Below, piece after piece: positions 22,177-34,485 of a stretch of 64,000 nt of DNA (within the stretch, counting starts at the first letter, position 1; every line of letters starts with the position of its first letter). The notes below the pieces were generated by a model. That model saw nothing but the letters and a program-made list of their open reading frames with translations. It made no database searches and was not told the origin of the DNA. Source of the DNA: Cryptomeria japonica (Eukaryota > Streptophyta > Pinopsida > Cupressales > Cupressaceae); assembly GCF_030272615.1 (NCBI RefSeq), contig NC_081413.1:156739849-156803848 (forward strand), written 5' to 3'. Position numbers and translations under genes: made by a program.

Positions 22177-23640
22177 CTAGGAAGTTCGTTGATTCCTTGT
22201 TAGGATCGCACATGTAGGACCTTCAAGGGTCGCCAAAATATTACTACCTCTTTCCGAATCCGACTCATATTCGAGGTAGAATGATCCAAAGTCACCAGGT
22301 ACCTCTTGAATTTTCTCTGCTTCATTGAATTCACCTAATTCATCCTTTTTGCTTTGCATTTGAACATGTCTTATCATATCGAGACAAGAACCCCCATCGT
22401 GGTCTGTGTTAAGATGGAATGAACACATGACACCCTTGTCAGGAGGTGCCTCTATTTGTAATCTTTGTGGAGTAGCAGGTAATTGCAACGGTCGTCCATA
22501 GTTATACTGATTTGGAGATTTTCTGCCTATATCCTGATAAGGTTGTGGATAGGAATTTCTAGGCTTTGGTATCTGCCTCTTCAAAGCAATCATATCATTG
22601 ACAAGCCGTTGAACAATTGGGTCAGTGGAAGAGGTAGATGCCTGAGGTTGACCCTAAGGAGTTTGTACATCTTTCCTCCATTTCCTAGCTGTTATTAGAT
22701 CATCTTCAAGTTGTATAGCTTCATTTTGTGCAGTCTCAAGATCAGTCGGCCTATTTCTTCTAAGGTGAAAACCTACATCAGGAGGCATGGAATTTATGAA
22801 GAAACATTGTTGATTATCAGCAGTTGGCCTTTTGGCCTAAGGAATTTTATGGATAATCTTATTATACCTGGCTACATAATCCCTCATTGGCTCACGAATT
22901 TCTTTTTTCGATTGTGTGAGCTGAGCCAGTAACGAATGTTCATCATCGGCAATTTTGAACTTTTTCTCAAAAGCGGTTTTCATTGTTTGCCAGTCAGTTA
23001 TGGATCCTGCTCGCAGATGAGTGAACCAATTTGCTGCCCCCTCAGTAAGAGTTTGAGCAAAAAACCTAATGACCACATCTTCATATTGGACTGCTAGAAT
23101 CCCAGTGGCTACATTAAAAGAATTCAAGTGCTCTTCAACTGAGACTTTTTCATCTCCATTATATTTAGGTAGGACATCCCTCGCCCCTTTTGGGAGCGGA
23201 TTATGAGCTGCGAGAGCAAGAGGTCCAATAGTGGCACCCCATGGTTGGGCCATAATGAACACAGGATAAATGGTTACTAGAGGAGGAGCTTGAACTCCAG
23301 TAAGTGTTAGTGCTTGCCAAGGGTTTGAAGAAGAGGGTATAGGGGTAATTCTGACAGGAGAGGAAGGCCTACTTTTAGCATTTCTTTTGGGAGTAAAGTT
23401 TGTAGCAAACGACAACCCTTGCAATTCTTTAAAACAATCATCAATTATTCCCTCCCTCTTCTATGATCTGGTATAAGGATGAGAATCCAGTGTTGTTACC
23501 CCTAGGGTCCTCAGGTCCTCAACAACTCCTTTAAACCCAACAATATTCTTATACTTTGGGAATCTGTTTTAGGCAAGGCAGGCCTGTGAGTATTGTTTGT
23601 TATTTTTGAATACAACTCTTTCAAACTCAAAGCATGTTGG
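22177..23640 (-). pseudogene. gag: Element B gag
   Basis: The core (23424-22837) fits the Retrotrans_gag family: HLNSFNVATGI, AANWFTHL and the FEKKFKIADDEHSLLAQL stretch. TAG codons follow near 22839 and 22655. The C-terminal part (22593-22177) has a CSFHLNTDHDGGSC sequence, a degenerate zinc-knuckle-like motif, and ends at a TAG (22177). The true start is not certain: the first part near 23640 contains stops. Gag would package element RNA. Confidence 0.8.
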
Positions 23641-23674
23641 TCTATTGAAAGATCTACTTGTCTTGTCGTTCTTT

Positions 23675-23695
23675 CCCCAGCAAAGTCGCCAAAAA
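23675..23695 (-). promoter_or_regulatory. Primer-binding site of element B
   Basis: Minus strand TTTTTGGCGACTTTGCTGGG, two bases after the 5' LTR end (...CTAACA, GA). TGGCGACT... is the complement expected of a tRNA 3' end; from memory this class is used by Ogre-like elements with tRNA-Arg, which I did not verify. Confidence 0.75.
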
Positions 23696-24174
23696 TCTGT
23701 TAGTGAACAGATTTGTCCTTTCTTAAAATGATCAATTTTAAACTCTGTCGCCTTCTTTTAAAGACAAGTGTTCCACTAAATAGTTGGGTAAGTGTTGTAT
23801 AAACCACTTCCCTCTAAATTTTTCATAGGTACAGCTCTCTATTTCAGTTATTCAATAATTTAATTAATTTTATTTGAGCAATAGCTTTTAACCTGAAAGC
23901 ATGTAAGGCTGCCTACTTCATTCTTGGATGAGAGGCCAATATTTCACACACATTTCTGAGAAAAACAATCTTTCCAATCTTTTCAATACAAGAGATGAAA
24001 GTAACTAAATCAAAGTTCAGAACACCATTCCCACAATTTCAATAAGGAATGAACAGATAAGAGAAACTGAATTTGTTCTCAAACACGAATCTTTTCTAAA
24101 AGAAAACAAACACTCAAAGGAAAGAGTACCAGAAAAATAATAATTTTCTGCAATAGAAAAGTCATTATTGTTAT

Positions 24175-26027
24175 TGATGCTCTGCAAAGGATTAGAAAAT
24201 CTGTTTGATGGCAACACACACAAGAGCACAAGAAACAAACGTTAGTGTTAGCAACAAAAGATTATCCTAAACAGGCATATCAAGAGAGATATTAAGCATG
24301 AAATAGAAAGCATATAAACATAGAATAAAATAGCTAATCAAGATGCTCATAGTTGCTCCTCCCTTGTTCCTCTCCTCTCCAAGTCCCAAATGAGTGTAGC
24401 TCTTAGCTTTTAGCACTATCCATGGATGCCATATGGAGATTCAAGATGGTTGAATATGATAAGCAAATGCTATGCAAGTGTAGACAATGATGCTATGAGA
24501 AAGCTCTATGCTAATGCCAGTATAACAACAATACTCTAATGCTTCTCTTTTTGCTTGAGGAGAAGGGTTCTATTTATAGAAGAAATGGGGAAATGAAGGG
24601 TTAAGATTGAATGGTTTAATCAAGGGCCAAGTTTGAAAGTTGGGGATCCATGTGCACAATTGGCACCAATAAAATGGTGACAAGTGTCAACATAGGATTG
24701 GGTTGAGAGAAGAGGTTGGAGGCATTAAAGGCCTGAGAAGACCTCATGGTTATCTAGAGGCTAAGGGTCAAGTCCAAATTAAGATTACCCACTGGATTAA
24801 GAGTTAATCCAAGGATAAACCTTTGTGCAAATGTTTAAGAGATAATCATGGTCAAAGCATTAATGGCCTGATGAGACATTTGGGTTGGGTAGAGGTTGAG
24901 TCAAAACAAATGTTTTAACCATGTGGGAGGGTTTGAGGTAACCATTAATGGTTATTGGAGACTTTGGGGATTAAGTGGTTGAAGGTTGAAAGCCTTCAAT
25001 GGTTATCAAAGACTTTGAGCCATTTAGTGGTTGAAGGTTGAAAGCCTTTAATGGTTATCAAAGACTTTGAGCCATTTAATTGTTGAAGGTTGAAATCCTT
25101 CAATGGTTATCAAAGACTTTGAGGGTTTGAGAAGTGACTTCCCTTTTGCTTAGGAATGTGACAAAGTTTAGAGAAGGGGTTAGGTTATTTAGAAGTGATT
25201 AGAAAATTCTAGAAGGGGTTTAGGCATGCAAGTGGATTTTGTAGGAAAATGCAAGTGGGAGAAATTTTGGTATTTTCAATTAAAATAAAATCATTTATTT
25301 CAATTAAATGGTGTAATTTGCATTTGGATAAATATTCAAATAAATGTTAATTTATTTAAATGAGAAAAAGAAAGATAAAGCATTAAAATGCTTGAAGACT
25401 TTGAGGGAAACCATTAAAGGCTTGAAGACTTTAAGGAAAACCATTAAAGTCTTAAGAAGACTTTAGAAGGAAGCCATCAAGTTTGAAAACTTTAAAGCCA
25501 TCAAGTTTTGAAGACTTTAAGGGAAACCATTAAAGGTTTCAAGTGGGTGGAGGATAAAGAGGATTTTAAATAAATAATTTATTTAAAATAGTTGTGCAAC
25601 TTGCTTTTGTAGGAAAATACAAGTGGGTGGAGGATAAAGGTGATTTAAATAAATTATTTATTTAAAATAATTGTGCAACTTGCTTTTGTAGGAAAATACA
25701 AGTGGGTAGAGGATAAAGGTGATTTAAATAAATGTTAATTTATTTAAATGTGAGAGGTGGGATTTTGGGGGATTTAAATAAATATTAATTTATTTAAATG
25801 TGAGAGAAGATTTAATTAAATAAATATGATTTATTTATTTAATTAATGGTCTGAATTTGGTTAAGTGAATTAAATCAAATAAATTGAGTAATTTATTTAA
25901 TTAATAGGAGAAGAGGGTTAAGATGAATTAATTAAATATTAATTTAATTAATTATTAATTGATGGTTAAATAATTAAATAAATACTAAGTATTCATTTAA
26001 TTAAGTGGACAGATTTATGTGACTACA
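24175..26027 (-). repeat. Solo LTR (1853 bp) of the TGTAGACACC family, TSD GTTAT
   Basis: Comparison with the other B LTR shows a clean insertion between GTTAT 24170-24174 and GTTAT 26028-26032. On the minus strand it starts TGTAGTCACATAAATCTG and ends CAGAGCATCA. It shares start, AT palindromes and stretches such as the CAAGTTGCAC region with the LTR at 60856. A TATA box CTATAAATAG is at 24570-24579 (minus). It has no internal region, so LTR-LTR recombination removed it. Several in-house repeats (GGTTGAAGGTTGAAAGCC type, 24950-25110; GACTTTAAGG type, 25390-25550) are visible. Confidence 0.93.
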
Positions 26028-26118
26028 GTTATTTGATTAGATAAGCATATGCAAAGATATGTGTCTACACAGATTCAAAACCCACAGATTTTCCTTCTCC
26101 CAAAAATAATATGATCTT

Positions 26119-26241
<123 letters not shown>

Positions 26242-26572
26242 TTATGCGACAAAGGCACGATAATACATCTATAAATCCTTTTCCATTCCAAATTTAAAAG
26301 TCTGATTCTTCCTTCCACAAAATAGGAACTTTACAAAAACAGAGAAAAAAAAAAAAAAGCTAACCCAAAATTTGTCACCAAAACTCACCCCTATTCTATC
26401 TATCTTTCCTTAATTTATAGTTTTTAGAATAGGGGAGGTCTCCCTGAAAACACAACCTCCCCCAAAACGGTTATGAAACCAACGAGATTTATTTTTCAGA
26501 TAGATGTCACGAAGTCTTTGCATAAACATGAGAAATTACAAAAATAAAGGAAACTGGGCCTGGATCAATGTA

Positions 26573-29500
26573 TTATGTCACTTTCCCATCATCATCATCC
26601 TCTCCACTTTCGTGGGCGTCATGGGTGGTTGTGAGTTCCTGACTAATAGATTGCTTTGGAACCTTCATCACATTGAGCTTTGCTTTCGCCGCCTCCTTAT
26701 TCCACTGGTGCTTCACCATCTTTTCAGCATGCTTCGGCAACTGATCATTTTCAATGAAGGTCATGGACTCAATCCTAGCCACCCTTGTTATATCTTCTGG
26801 AGTGAAATTACCCTTGGCTTTGATTTTCTCCATGTTTATCCGGAAAGCTCTGATTGCATCCTGTGTGTTCAACCCGCAAATTCCCAATTGCCAATCATGG
26901 TCAGGGTTAACCACCTTGTTATCATTAACTATACTGCACTGGAGATCCTGGAGCTCATAAACAGAGGTCTTAGCGTCGGAGATCACAGACTTGAAGGTAA
27001 GCACCCGCCACATTATGGTTTTCTTTAGCACAAAGAGCTGACATTCATCCACTACCAGTTTGATTAAGTGTTCCGTTAGAAACCTGGTAACTTCATATTC
27101 TTCTATGTTGGTGAACAAAGGCAAGATATTCTGCCACTTGTGTTCCTTTTTCTCCCACGACATAAGCTAATTTTGAACTTCGGTGATAAGACTCTATATC
27201 TCATCACAGAACTTTTGGGAGTCGGTGATATACTTCTCCCCGTCCTTGATTATTCCCTCAATCCATTTCTCCACGGCTTCTGCAATACTCTTGGCCCCTT
27301 GAACTTGACTCATTAACTTTTTATTTTCTAGCGAAGTTGAGTCGAAGTTCTTTGTAGCATGAGATATTGGGAGTGCCCTAAAGCAACCAATACTATCGTT
27401 GAACTGGGCAAGAACATTTATGTGTCGCTTTAGCTCTCTCTTTTCCCGCCCATCTTTCTCTGATCTGATGAGCATTTTCTTTTCCGATACCTGGAACTAA
27501 TGATTGTCTGAGTCTCTACTCATATTTCCCAATTCCACCTTTGTGATCTCAAAATCATCGAGGCTAGCTTCCTTGTTTTCGTCCTTGGGTTTGTATGAGG
27601 CGATTTCAGTGACCCATTTTCCAATTCCTTCATCATTGTCCAGGCGGGTGGCGATTTTGAACCTTTTTGGCTTGGGGCTCTTCTCTGTGTACTTAACGAC
27701 CATTTCTTGAATTGGAATAGTCACGGGAAGAAAATTCTGCTTTATGTTCACCGAAGTGGTCAACCACTTAGGAGTTGCACTGGAACTGGTTGTTCCTTCG
27801 ATCGCTTTGGAAGGTGGTGTCATAGCCACGGTCACTGTATGAGAATCCAGGGCATTAGCAACATCGCTATCCAAGTCTTCAACTTCAAATATTTGGGCTT
27901 CAAGAATCTTATCTTTCACCCCTGTATCCTTTGATTGATCCAGGTTTCTTTGAGCGGCACTTCGGGACCGGGTATGTCGAGGAGTACAGAAATCCAAAGC
28001 TGAATTAGACCTATGTCTAAGCTAGGGTGGCTTGTTATCTTTACCTGCATGAACATGCATAGAAGCATTGTTAGAAAGACGCTTTGGTGAACGTAGAGGA
28101 ACCTCATTACTTCTCGCACAATTAGACTTAACGCCTAATTTCACTACTTTCTTCCTGGAAACCTATGTTGTGGTCCTTAACTGTATATCATCTTTCTCTT
28201 CCTCATCCCAATCAATTGGAGGCATTTCAATTTTTGCACGGGCTAAGTATCCTAGTTCGAATAGCTCTAGATAGTCCTCTTTGAGCCCCTTAGTGTCCAA
28301 CTTTACATGTAATGAAACAACTTGTTCTAACACCATCCTCATATTTTCCTTTTTGAAAACCTTGAGCTCATCGCTACAGTCTTCCCAGAAGTATTCCAAT
28401 TGTGGCATTGGGAGGTATGGCATTAGACCAAGACTTCGGGAAAAACCCTTATTATCAAAACCTTTCCTTTCAGGATACAAGGAAAAGTTGAAATTCCTAA
28501 GATCTGCTCCAATACTCAAAGCATTGGACATCGAACTGCAAAACGACACGCCCAATTGGATGGGAAAATGACCCTCCCATTTATCCTTGGGTTGTGCCTT
28601 TTTTATTACAGAAGTCAGCTGCCTACATATCTCCGCCAGAATAAAGCAATCTGAACAAAAATGAGGGAGCTTGAAAGGCTCCTCTTCAAAACTGCCTATC
28701 CTTATGTAACAGAAGTGTGGAAATTAGATATAGAAACTGCCAAACCTCTTTATCAATGTCTGCGCATCCTCGGAGATCCTTTTGGCTTTCATATTCTTCA
28801 ATTCATGGCACAAGTCGCCCAGAAAAGCATTGTGCACCCTTCTGAAATCCTGCAAGGCCTTATCCTTTTGCAGCATGGGATAGAACTCATACACAGGAAC
28901 ATCCTCCTCAGTGAGTTGTATTGGTATTCCAACTAACTCCTTAACACACGCCAAACAATACAAGAGATATGAAGACATAAAGAAGTTCTACTTGAACTGT
29001 TTAGCCATACTCGGTTGTTCTGTCATTGAATCAACAATCAATTCAGCCCAATCAAGATACTACTTCCCTTCCAAAACCAGCTGCACGTAGCAATAAATCC
29101 AGTCATCGAAGCTGTAAGCTTCAGCAGACCCTCTGGCCTGGTGCAACAAAAGCATAACATCATGAATGTGAGGCAACATGTGATTCTTATTAGGATTCTT
29201 GGGTAACCTGGAACCACCTCTTTGAGGGACCTTCAACCAGAATTTTGCTACGTTATTACGGTGTCCGGTTCTGTCCGCGTTGAACTCGGTGATTGACTGA
29301 GCAGGGGAAAAGTTGGAGAACTGGTAATCATGTATCTTTAAGACGGAGGAAATTACTTCACGATTTATGGCCAGAAGGGTTTCACCATTGTCTCTCCTAA
29401 TGGTCTCAGAGACTGGGTCATATCTAGCAATACATTCCTGAATCAATTCTGGGCAAGGAATGGCTGGGCGAAAAGATGCCCCTTCTATGAGACCGCTACT

Positions 29501-29653
29501 CAAAATCTCCACATCAAAAGATTTGTCAATTCCCTTGAACACCCTCTCTTTTAAAACCTCAAGATTTTTCCCTTTAAGGTGAGTATCGCTAACTATGGGT
29601 TCAGTACATGCGAGGCTAAAAACATTCCCGAACAAATGCAATGTGGACTTCAT
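26573..29653 (-). pseudogene. LTR-encoded protein of element B, 5' LTR copy: about 1027 codons in one frame
   Basis: ATG at 29653 with an in-frame TGA two codons upstream; terminal TAA at 26573-26575. Eight premature stops (29060, 28988, 28724, 28163, 28022, 27497, 27194, 27167, lowest base of each) but no frameshift over 3.08 kb. Residues about 50-200 hold the part most similar to C (SGLIEG, CIARYDP, NGETLLAINREV, WLKVPQRGGSRLP). About 495-720 is basic and low in complexity (KPKRFKIATR). About 740-830 looks helical. The end is acidic (HESGEDDDDGK). No signal peptide, membrane segment or known family seen by eye. It is in the same sense as gag-pol and probably in U3, as accessory genes of some retroviruses are. 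Function unknown. Confidence 0.85.
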
Positions 29654-30129
29654 AATTCAAAGCAATATGCCTTAATTGGTTGCAGCAAACCTTTCTATGA
29701 GAGAGAAAATGCAACTAAAAACTACTGGAGAGAACAAGAAAAGGACTCACCTTCACAGTTGAACAACCAGATGATGACTAGCAGCAAACCAGACTCCTAT
29801 CCAGGAAAAACAAAACCACAGCAGCGAGGAACGAATACAGAGCACTAATAATCCTTCATACCTTATAGTGAGGGCAATGATGCGGAACCATTGAAGGCAA
29901 TAATTCTAATTGTCAGTCTGAGTGTGTTAAGTTTGTGTATTGGACCTCGCACGCATGCATTGAATGCATGTCGACATTTTTGAAGTAACCGCCAGTTCCC
30001 AAAATGATTACTTACTTCGAAAAGCCAAGGATTGATGTCACTGAAGACATGGTTCACCTTCCGCATATTTGGCAATAAATGCAACATCAAATCATTTAAC
30101 TCGCGGGACCCACCAACTTCGTACACATA

Positions 30130-30480
30130 TGAACATCCTGAACAGACTTCACTGGTGTTCAGGTAGTTCAAGATGTATGCCGCGCTCAAGGAAAATCTTT
30201 GCCGAGAAAATTAATTATGCCAAGCTGCTGACCATTTGTGCTATATTGAACATGTTGAATACGTTTGAACCTCTTGAACTTGGTTTAATGAGTTCAATGC
30301 CCGGAGACAAATGAAGTAACACATTACCAAACAAGAAACTTTAAAAGAGTCGTTGCAAGACAGTTGAAGAATTTGTTAGTTTGGAAACCTTCCCGAACAC
30401 CTAGGAACCTATGGAACCTAAATGAACCTGTTGAACCCGGTTCAAGATAGTTCAACGTGTTCACAGAGTTCAACCAATTA
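30130..30480 (-). promoter_or_regulatory. TTGAAC/GTTCAA motif cluster in the element B 5' LTR
   Basis: Same cluster as in the 3' LTR, upstream of the ATG at 29653. Most copies are conserved between the two LTRs although the flanks have mismatches. Confidence 0.5.
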
Positions 30481-30634
30481 CTAAAACTTGACCTTTTTGA
30501 TTGAAAGACAATTTACAAACGTACTAAGGGCTTGAACCAAGGTGTTACAAGAAAGACAAGGACTCTGAATGGAATTTTTATTATTAGGATGACTCGCTCT
30601 TGTTATGAGGAATGAATAACGCAGTAACAGTATA

Positions 30635-30929
30635 TTAAATATATATTATAATATAATATTTATATATTAATTTAGTTTGTACTATATATATTTTAATATA
30701 ATATAAGCAATATAAAATAATAATTTGATTTATATATAATATTATACATTAATTCTATATTATATTATATTTATTTTTCTTAATTTCTAATATAAACGTT
30801 AATATATTACAGTAAATATAATATATAATACATAGTATAATATAGTATAATTAAATATATTTATAATATGATATATTATTTTATTTTATTTTGATCGATA
30901 ATGTTGTGATTATTTTTATTTATTAAGAA
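30635..30929. other. AT-rich host DNA
   Basis: Continuation of the locus interrupted by the LINE and element B. Very AT-rich, no gene or element recognised. Confidence 0.5.
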
Positions 30930-31490
30930 CGCTTTTTAACTGGAGCTACGAACCGGTGGGGTTCATAATGGGGGACCCCCTCCCCAAAGGATTACATGAT
31001 GAGGTATTAACACCTCCTCGATGATATGAATGCCACACTTACATATATTTTTGTTATATCTATCTCTCCTTATCACTCCAAACGCCTTATCTCTCCAAAC
31101 ATCTCCTTATCACTCCATTACAATTCTCCTTATCTCTCCAACACGGGCTTTTTTTGTCACTCCTTAAACTGGCAGGGGGGATCATAATCATTTAGCAGGG
31201 GGGCATCATGATCTTGGCAGGGCACAACGAACACAAAGAGACATCAACACCTCACCAATGAGAACACCAATCGCAAGTCACGGGAGCAACGTGGACACGG
31301 GAGCAGCATGGACACCAATCACAGGAGGAGACTAGGTTAGCCGTCAAATACTTCTACACCATGAAAACCGTTGTATGAGCACCACCAAGAGAAAGTGTAT
31401 CCACACAAGATGAAGGGACTCGAACACAGGACTACCCTCTTAACAGGGCTCGTGACAACCATCACGCTGCGGGGTCATCCCCATGATACA
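30930..31490 (-). mobile_element. SINE-like sequence with tRNA-derived head
   Basis: On the minus strand from about 31490 there is a tRNA-like head: an A-box-like GCGTGATGGTTGTCACGAG followed about 30 bases later by a B-box-like GTGTTCGAGTCCC. A body with CTCCTTATCACTCC-type repeats (31065-31140) follows and ends near 30930 against AT-rich DNA. The head cannot fold as a normal tRNA as far as I can judge. The 3' end and TSD were not resolved, and the body may include unrelated sequence. Confidence 0.4.
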
Positions 31491-31789
31491 TTATTATATT
31501 ATATAATATAAACATGTATAAGATAATATAATAATATACAGTTATATATTTTTATTATGATATATTATATATTAAAATTTCTAAAGCTAAAATTTTAATT
31601 TTTATATTAAAAATTATAAGTAAAATCAAACTCAAAAAACTAAAAGTAAAATGAAATCTATTGAAAAAGTAAAATATCAATTCATAATTTTTTTTAACTC
31701 TTTAATTATCCTCTTTGCTATCCATCCCTTACCATGACAACATCCTAACTGATTGGAAATAGACAAACAATCATAATTTTCATAATTTC
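31491..31789. other. AT-rich DNA without recognised features
   Basis: AT-rich spacer between the SINE-like sequence and a LINE fragment. No gene or repeat family recognised. Confidence 0.4.
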
Positions 31790-32568
31790 TTGCTTAAACC
31801 TATTTATAAACAACTCCTGCCAAGATTTTCCCTATCTAGCCACCTTAATAGAAAATGGAAATGTAGGTTCAAATGCACAAAATGGAACAAATTAAGTGCT
31901 CAGATTTGGAAGTCCAAAGATGAGGCTCAAGCCCAATTAACTCTTTGGAAAATTTTGCATTTTAGGGTCCCCATTGGAGCTCGTCTTTCTTTTCTCTCCC
32001 CAGCCCCCCACTGTCCTTTTTGAGCTAAAAGGAGACTATTAAACATGCTTTTTGGTTTTATCCCCATGCTCAATGTCTATGGAGTTACTTGTCTTCCAAT
32101 CTTCCTATTGTTTTTCCTCAGGCTTGGTCTTGGAAATCTACCCTTCTTGGTCTCTCCTCACACCACAATATTATTTCCCAAACCTTCAAGAATATTTTTT
32201 GTAAAACTTTTAGAAATTTCATTTTCTTGTAGCCTTTTCCCACACCTACTATATTGTGTGTATGGAAGCCACATGATCATTGGTGTAAACCTCTCACCTC
32301 ACTTCACTCATTTGAAGTCTTTACTCCAATCCATTCTCGATCTTCTCTCCACTCCTAGAGAGTTACAAGCATAGTTCAATGCTTTTGAGACAAGAATTAT
32401 TAGCGTTGGTTGTAGGGATGATGGGAATGTAGCTTCTCTAGATTAGTATGGAGTTGCTTGCTATTTTGATTAATACTCAGAGAACTTTGGTTTTGTTGTC
32501 TTCTACATCTGAAACTACTTTAAGACAACCACAAAGGTATCCCAAATAGATTGACACAACCATGCTTC
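31790..32568 (+). pseudogene. LINE ORF2 fragment (zinc-binding zf-RVT region), plus strand
   Basis: Frames with stops encode the typical plant LINE segment after RT: WKSKDEAQAQLTLWKILHF, VPIGARLSF, PHCPF, then after a stop and frame change IKHAFWF, HAQCLWSYL. This Cys/His zf-RVT region normally lies between RT and RNase H. Element D starts at 32569, and 57768-58250 may be the LINE's continuation. Confidence 0.7.
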
Positions 32569-33707
32569 TGTAATGGTGTAGAATTACTAGGGTTTTACCT
32601 AATGATGAAGTAAAACCCTTGATTTTTTCTTAGAAACCACTACATTAAAGAGGGGTGAATCTAATAGATCTAGCCTCAAATAAAAAAGGATAGGGCTAAG
32701 AAATCTAATTAGATTCAATAGTTAAGATTTGACTCCCTCTTTTAAATTGAATTGTGAAAATGCTAAAATTAGGGTAAATGTGTTGAAATTGAAGTAATTA
32801 CACATAAAAAGTGAGCTATAGTCGTTGGACAGAGCTGCAAACCTGGATCTGAGCAATATGAGAGTATTTGGAAATGTTCCCAAAAGGTCATCCTGAATTG
32901 TCAGAACTAGTATGCCTGTCGCTCTGGTCCTCCGTATGTTTCGTTGTCCAAAGGAAAATTTGTTCATCTCTATAAATAAAGTCAATCCTGAGAATTGCAA
33001 ATTTGCACCTGTTCCTACACATAGTAGAGAAGTGAAAATGGTTGGGAATAGGGGTTTGCCTAAGGTCAAACCCTAGTTTTGGAATTAACCATGAAATAAA
33101 GATTAAAAGTAAATGGATTGTTGTAATGGAAATGATTTCCTTTTGAGGTAAATATTGAATAAAGTCTGAAAACACTAATTATATACCTTTTATGAAATTT
33201 TATTTGTCCTCACAAGGAATTAGGGTTTCATATAATCTTCATAAACATAGAACATGAATGCAAACTCCAATGCTTAAATCTTGACCTTACTTCTGCTCCA
33301 ATTCTTGAAAGAATATTGATTACTTGCTCACTTGAATGTAGATCTCAATTTTTCTCTATTGAGTGGATATGAATTTGAATGTATATCAAAATGAGAGGGG
33401 TAGATCTCCTTTTATACTTGCTTGTCAAAAAATAACTTAATTTTTCAACATGAGCCGACATAATATGTAGGTTCTCGCTCAAATCAAATGACCGTTATGA
33501 GGCCCCAAAATGGGCCCTAACTGGGAGGACCAGGGTGTTGGGCGCTCTAGCCTCAGGAAATTGGAGATAATGTGCATGATGAAAATCTTGAGTTTAATTC
33601 ATGGTGTGAGCAAAGTCAGGGCTCTGATCAGGCCTCGGGAGATGAATGCCAAGATGAGGGCCCAAATGAGGACAAAATTATAAGGGATTATAATTTAGGA
33701 CGTTACA
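32569..33707 (-). repeat. 3' LTR of element D (1139 bp)
   Basis: Minus strand starts TGTAACGTCCTAAATTATAA (33707) and ends CACCATTACA (32569). It matches 39352-39663 joined to 56895-57767 and, on the other strand, 34486-35632. A TATA box TATAAAAGG is at 33416-33408 (minus). Confidence 0.88.
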
Positions 33708-33722
33708 TTTAGCCCCCACTTT
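33708..33722 (-). promoter_or_regulatory. Polypurine tract of element D
   Basis: Minus strand AAAGTGGGGGCTAAA directly before the LTR start TGTAACGTCC: classical position and composition. Confidence 0.85.
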
Positions 33723-34480
33723 ATGGGGAGCATAAGACTAAACATACTCTAGGTAAAGTACAAATGTTTTCATTGAATACTTTAATCAAGATATTAAGGA
33801 GGCAAGACACGCCAAGCCCCCAATAGAATTTGGGGTCTCACTACTTCAATATCAAGATAAAAGGGACATCACAAAATAAAGAAAGAGAGAGAAAATAATG
33901 ATTGCTATCCTAGTATGGTTCGCTTACTATGAGTCATGAAAAAGAAAAATACCAAATAATAAAGCAAAAGGCTTAGTTTGCAAAGTAAATTGAGTATTGA
34001 AACATGTGATAGTGTGTGCAAAAGGTAAAACATTGTGTGGAGTTTATGCCCTCATGTTAAAGCGATTACATATGCCTCATCGAGAGTAATTGCTTTAAGG
34101 TAGCATGCATCCAAATGACAAGCACATTACCACAATGATATGCCCCCAAGAAAGGAAAAATCAAAGGATAATGGTCACAAAGCACATAAGGTTTCTACTA
34201 ACTTTGGGGTTAGTATGCTCTTATGATAAATAATATATATCATGAAATATATTTGCATTGAATTGACCTCATCCCCCAAAGGAAGTAGAACCACAATGGA
34301 AGAAGGGCAAATGAATCTTTTGAGTCAACATGGAAAGGACCAAAAGAGATCTCAACACTTTGAATCATCCCCAAGTAGACAACATAAGGGACGACAAATA
34401 GAAGAATTGAGGTACAAATAGAAGAATGTTATGAACAAGAAAGAGAGAGGAGAGAGAAAGAATATGCCGTACAAATGAAG
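33723..34480 (-). other. Element D 3' internal region without genes
   Basis: Non-coding, with GA-rich stretches (for example 33885-33900 and 34440-34465). RT and integrase would be expected upstream of here in a complete element but are absent. Confidence 0.5.
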
Positions 34481-34485
34481 CTAAT

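Noticed and set aside
31400-31482. tRNA gene
   Set aside because: Only box-like parts are present; the arms do not pair well and it is joined to a SINE-like body.
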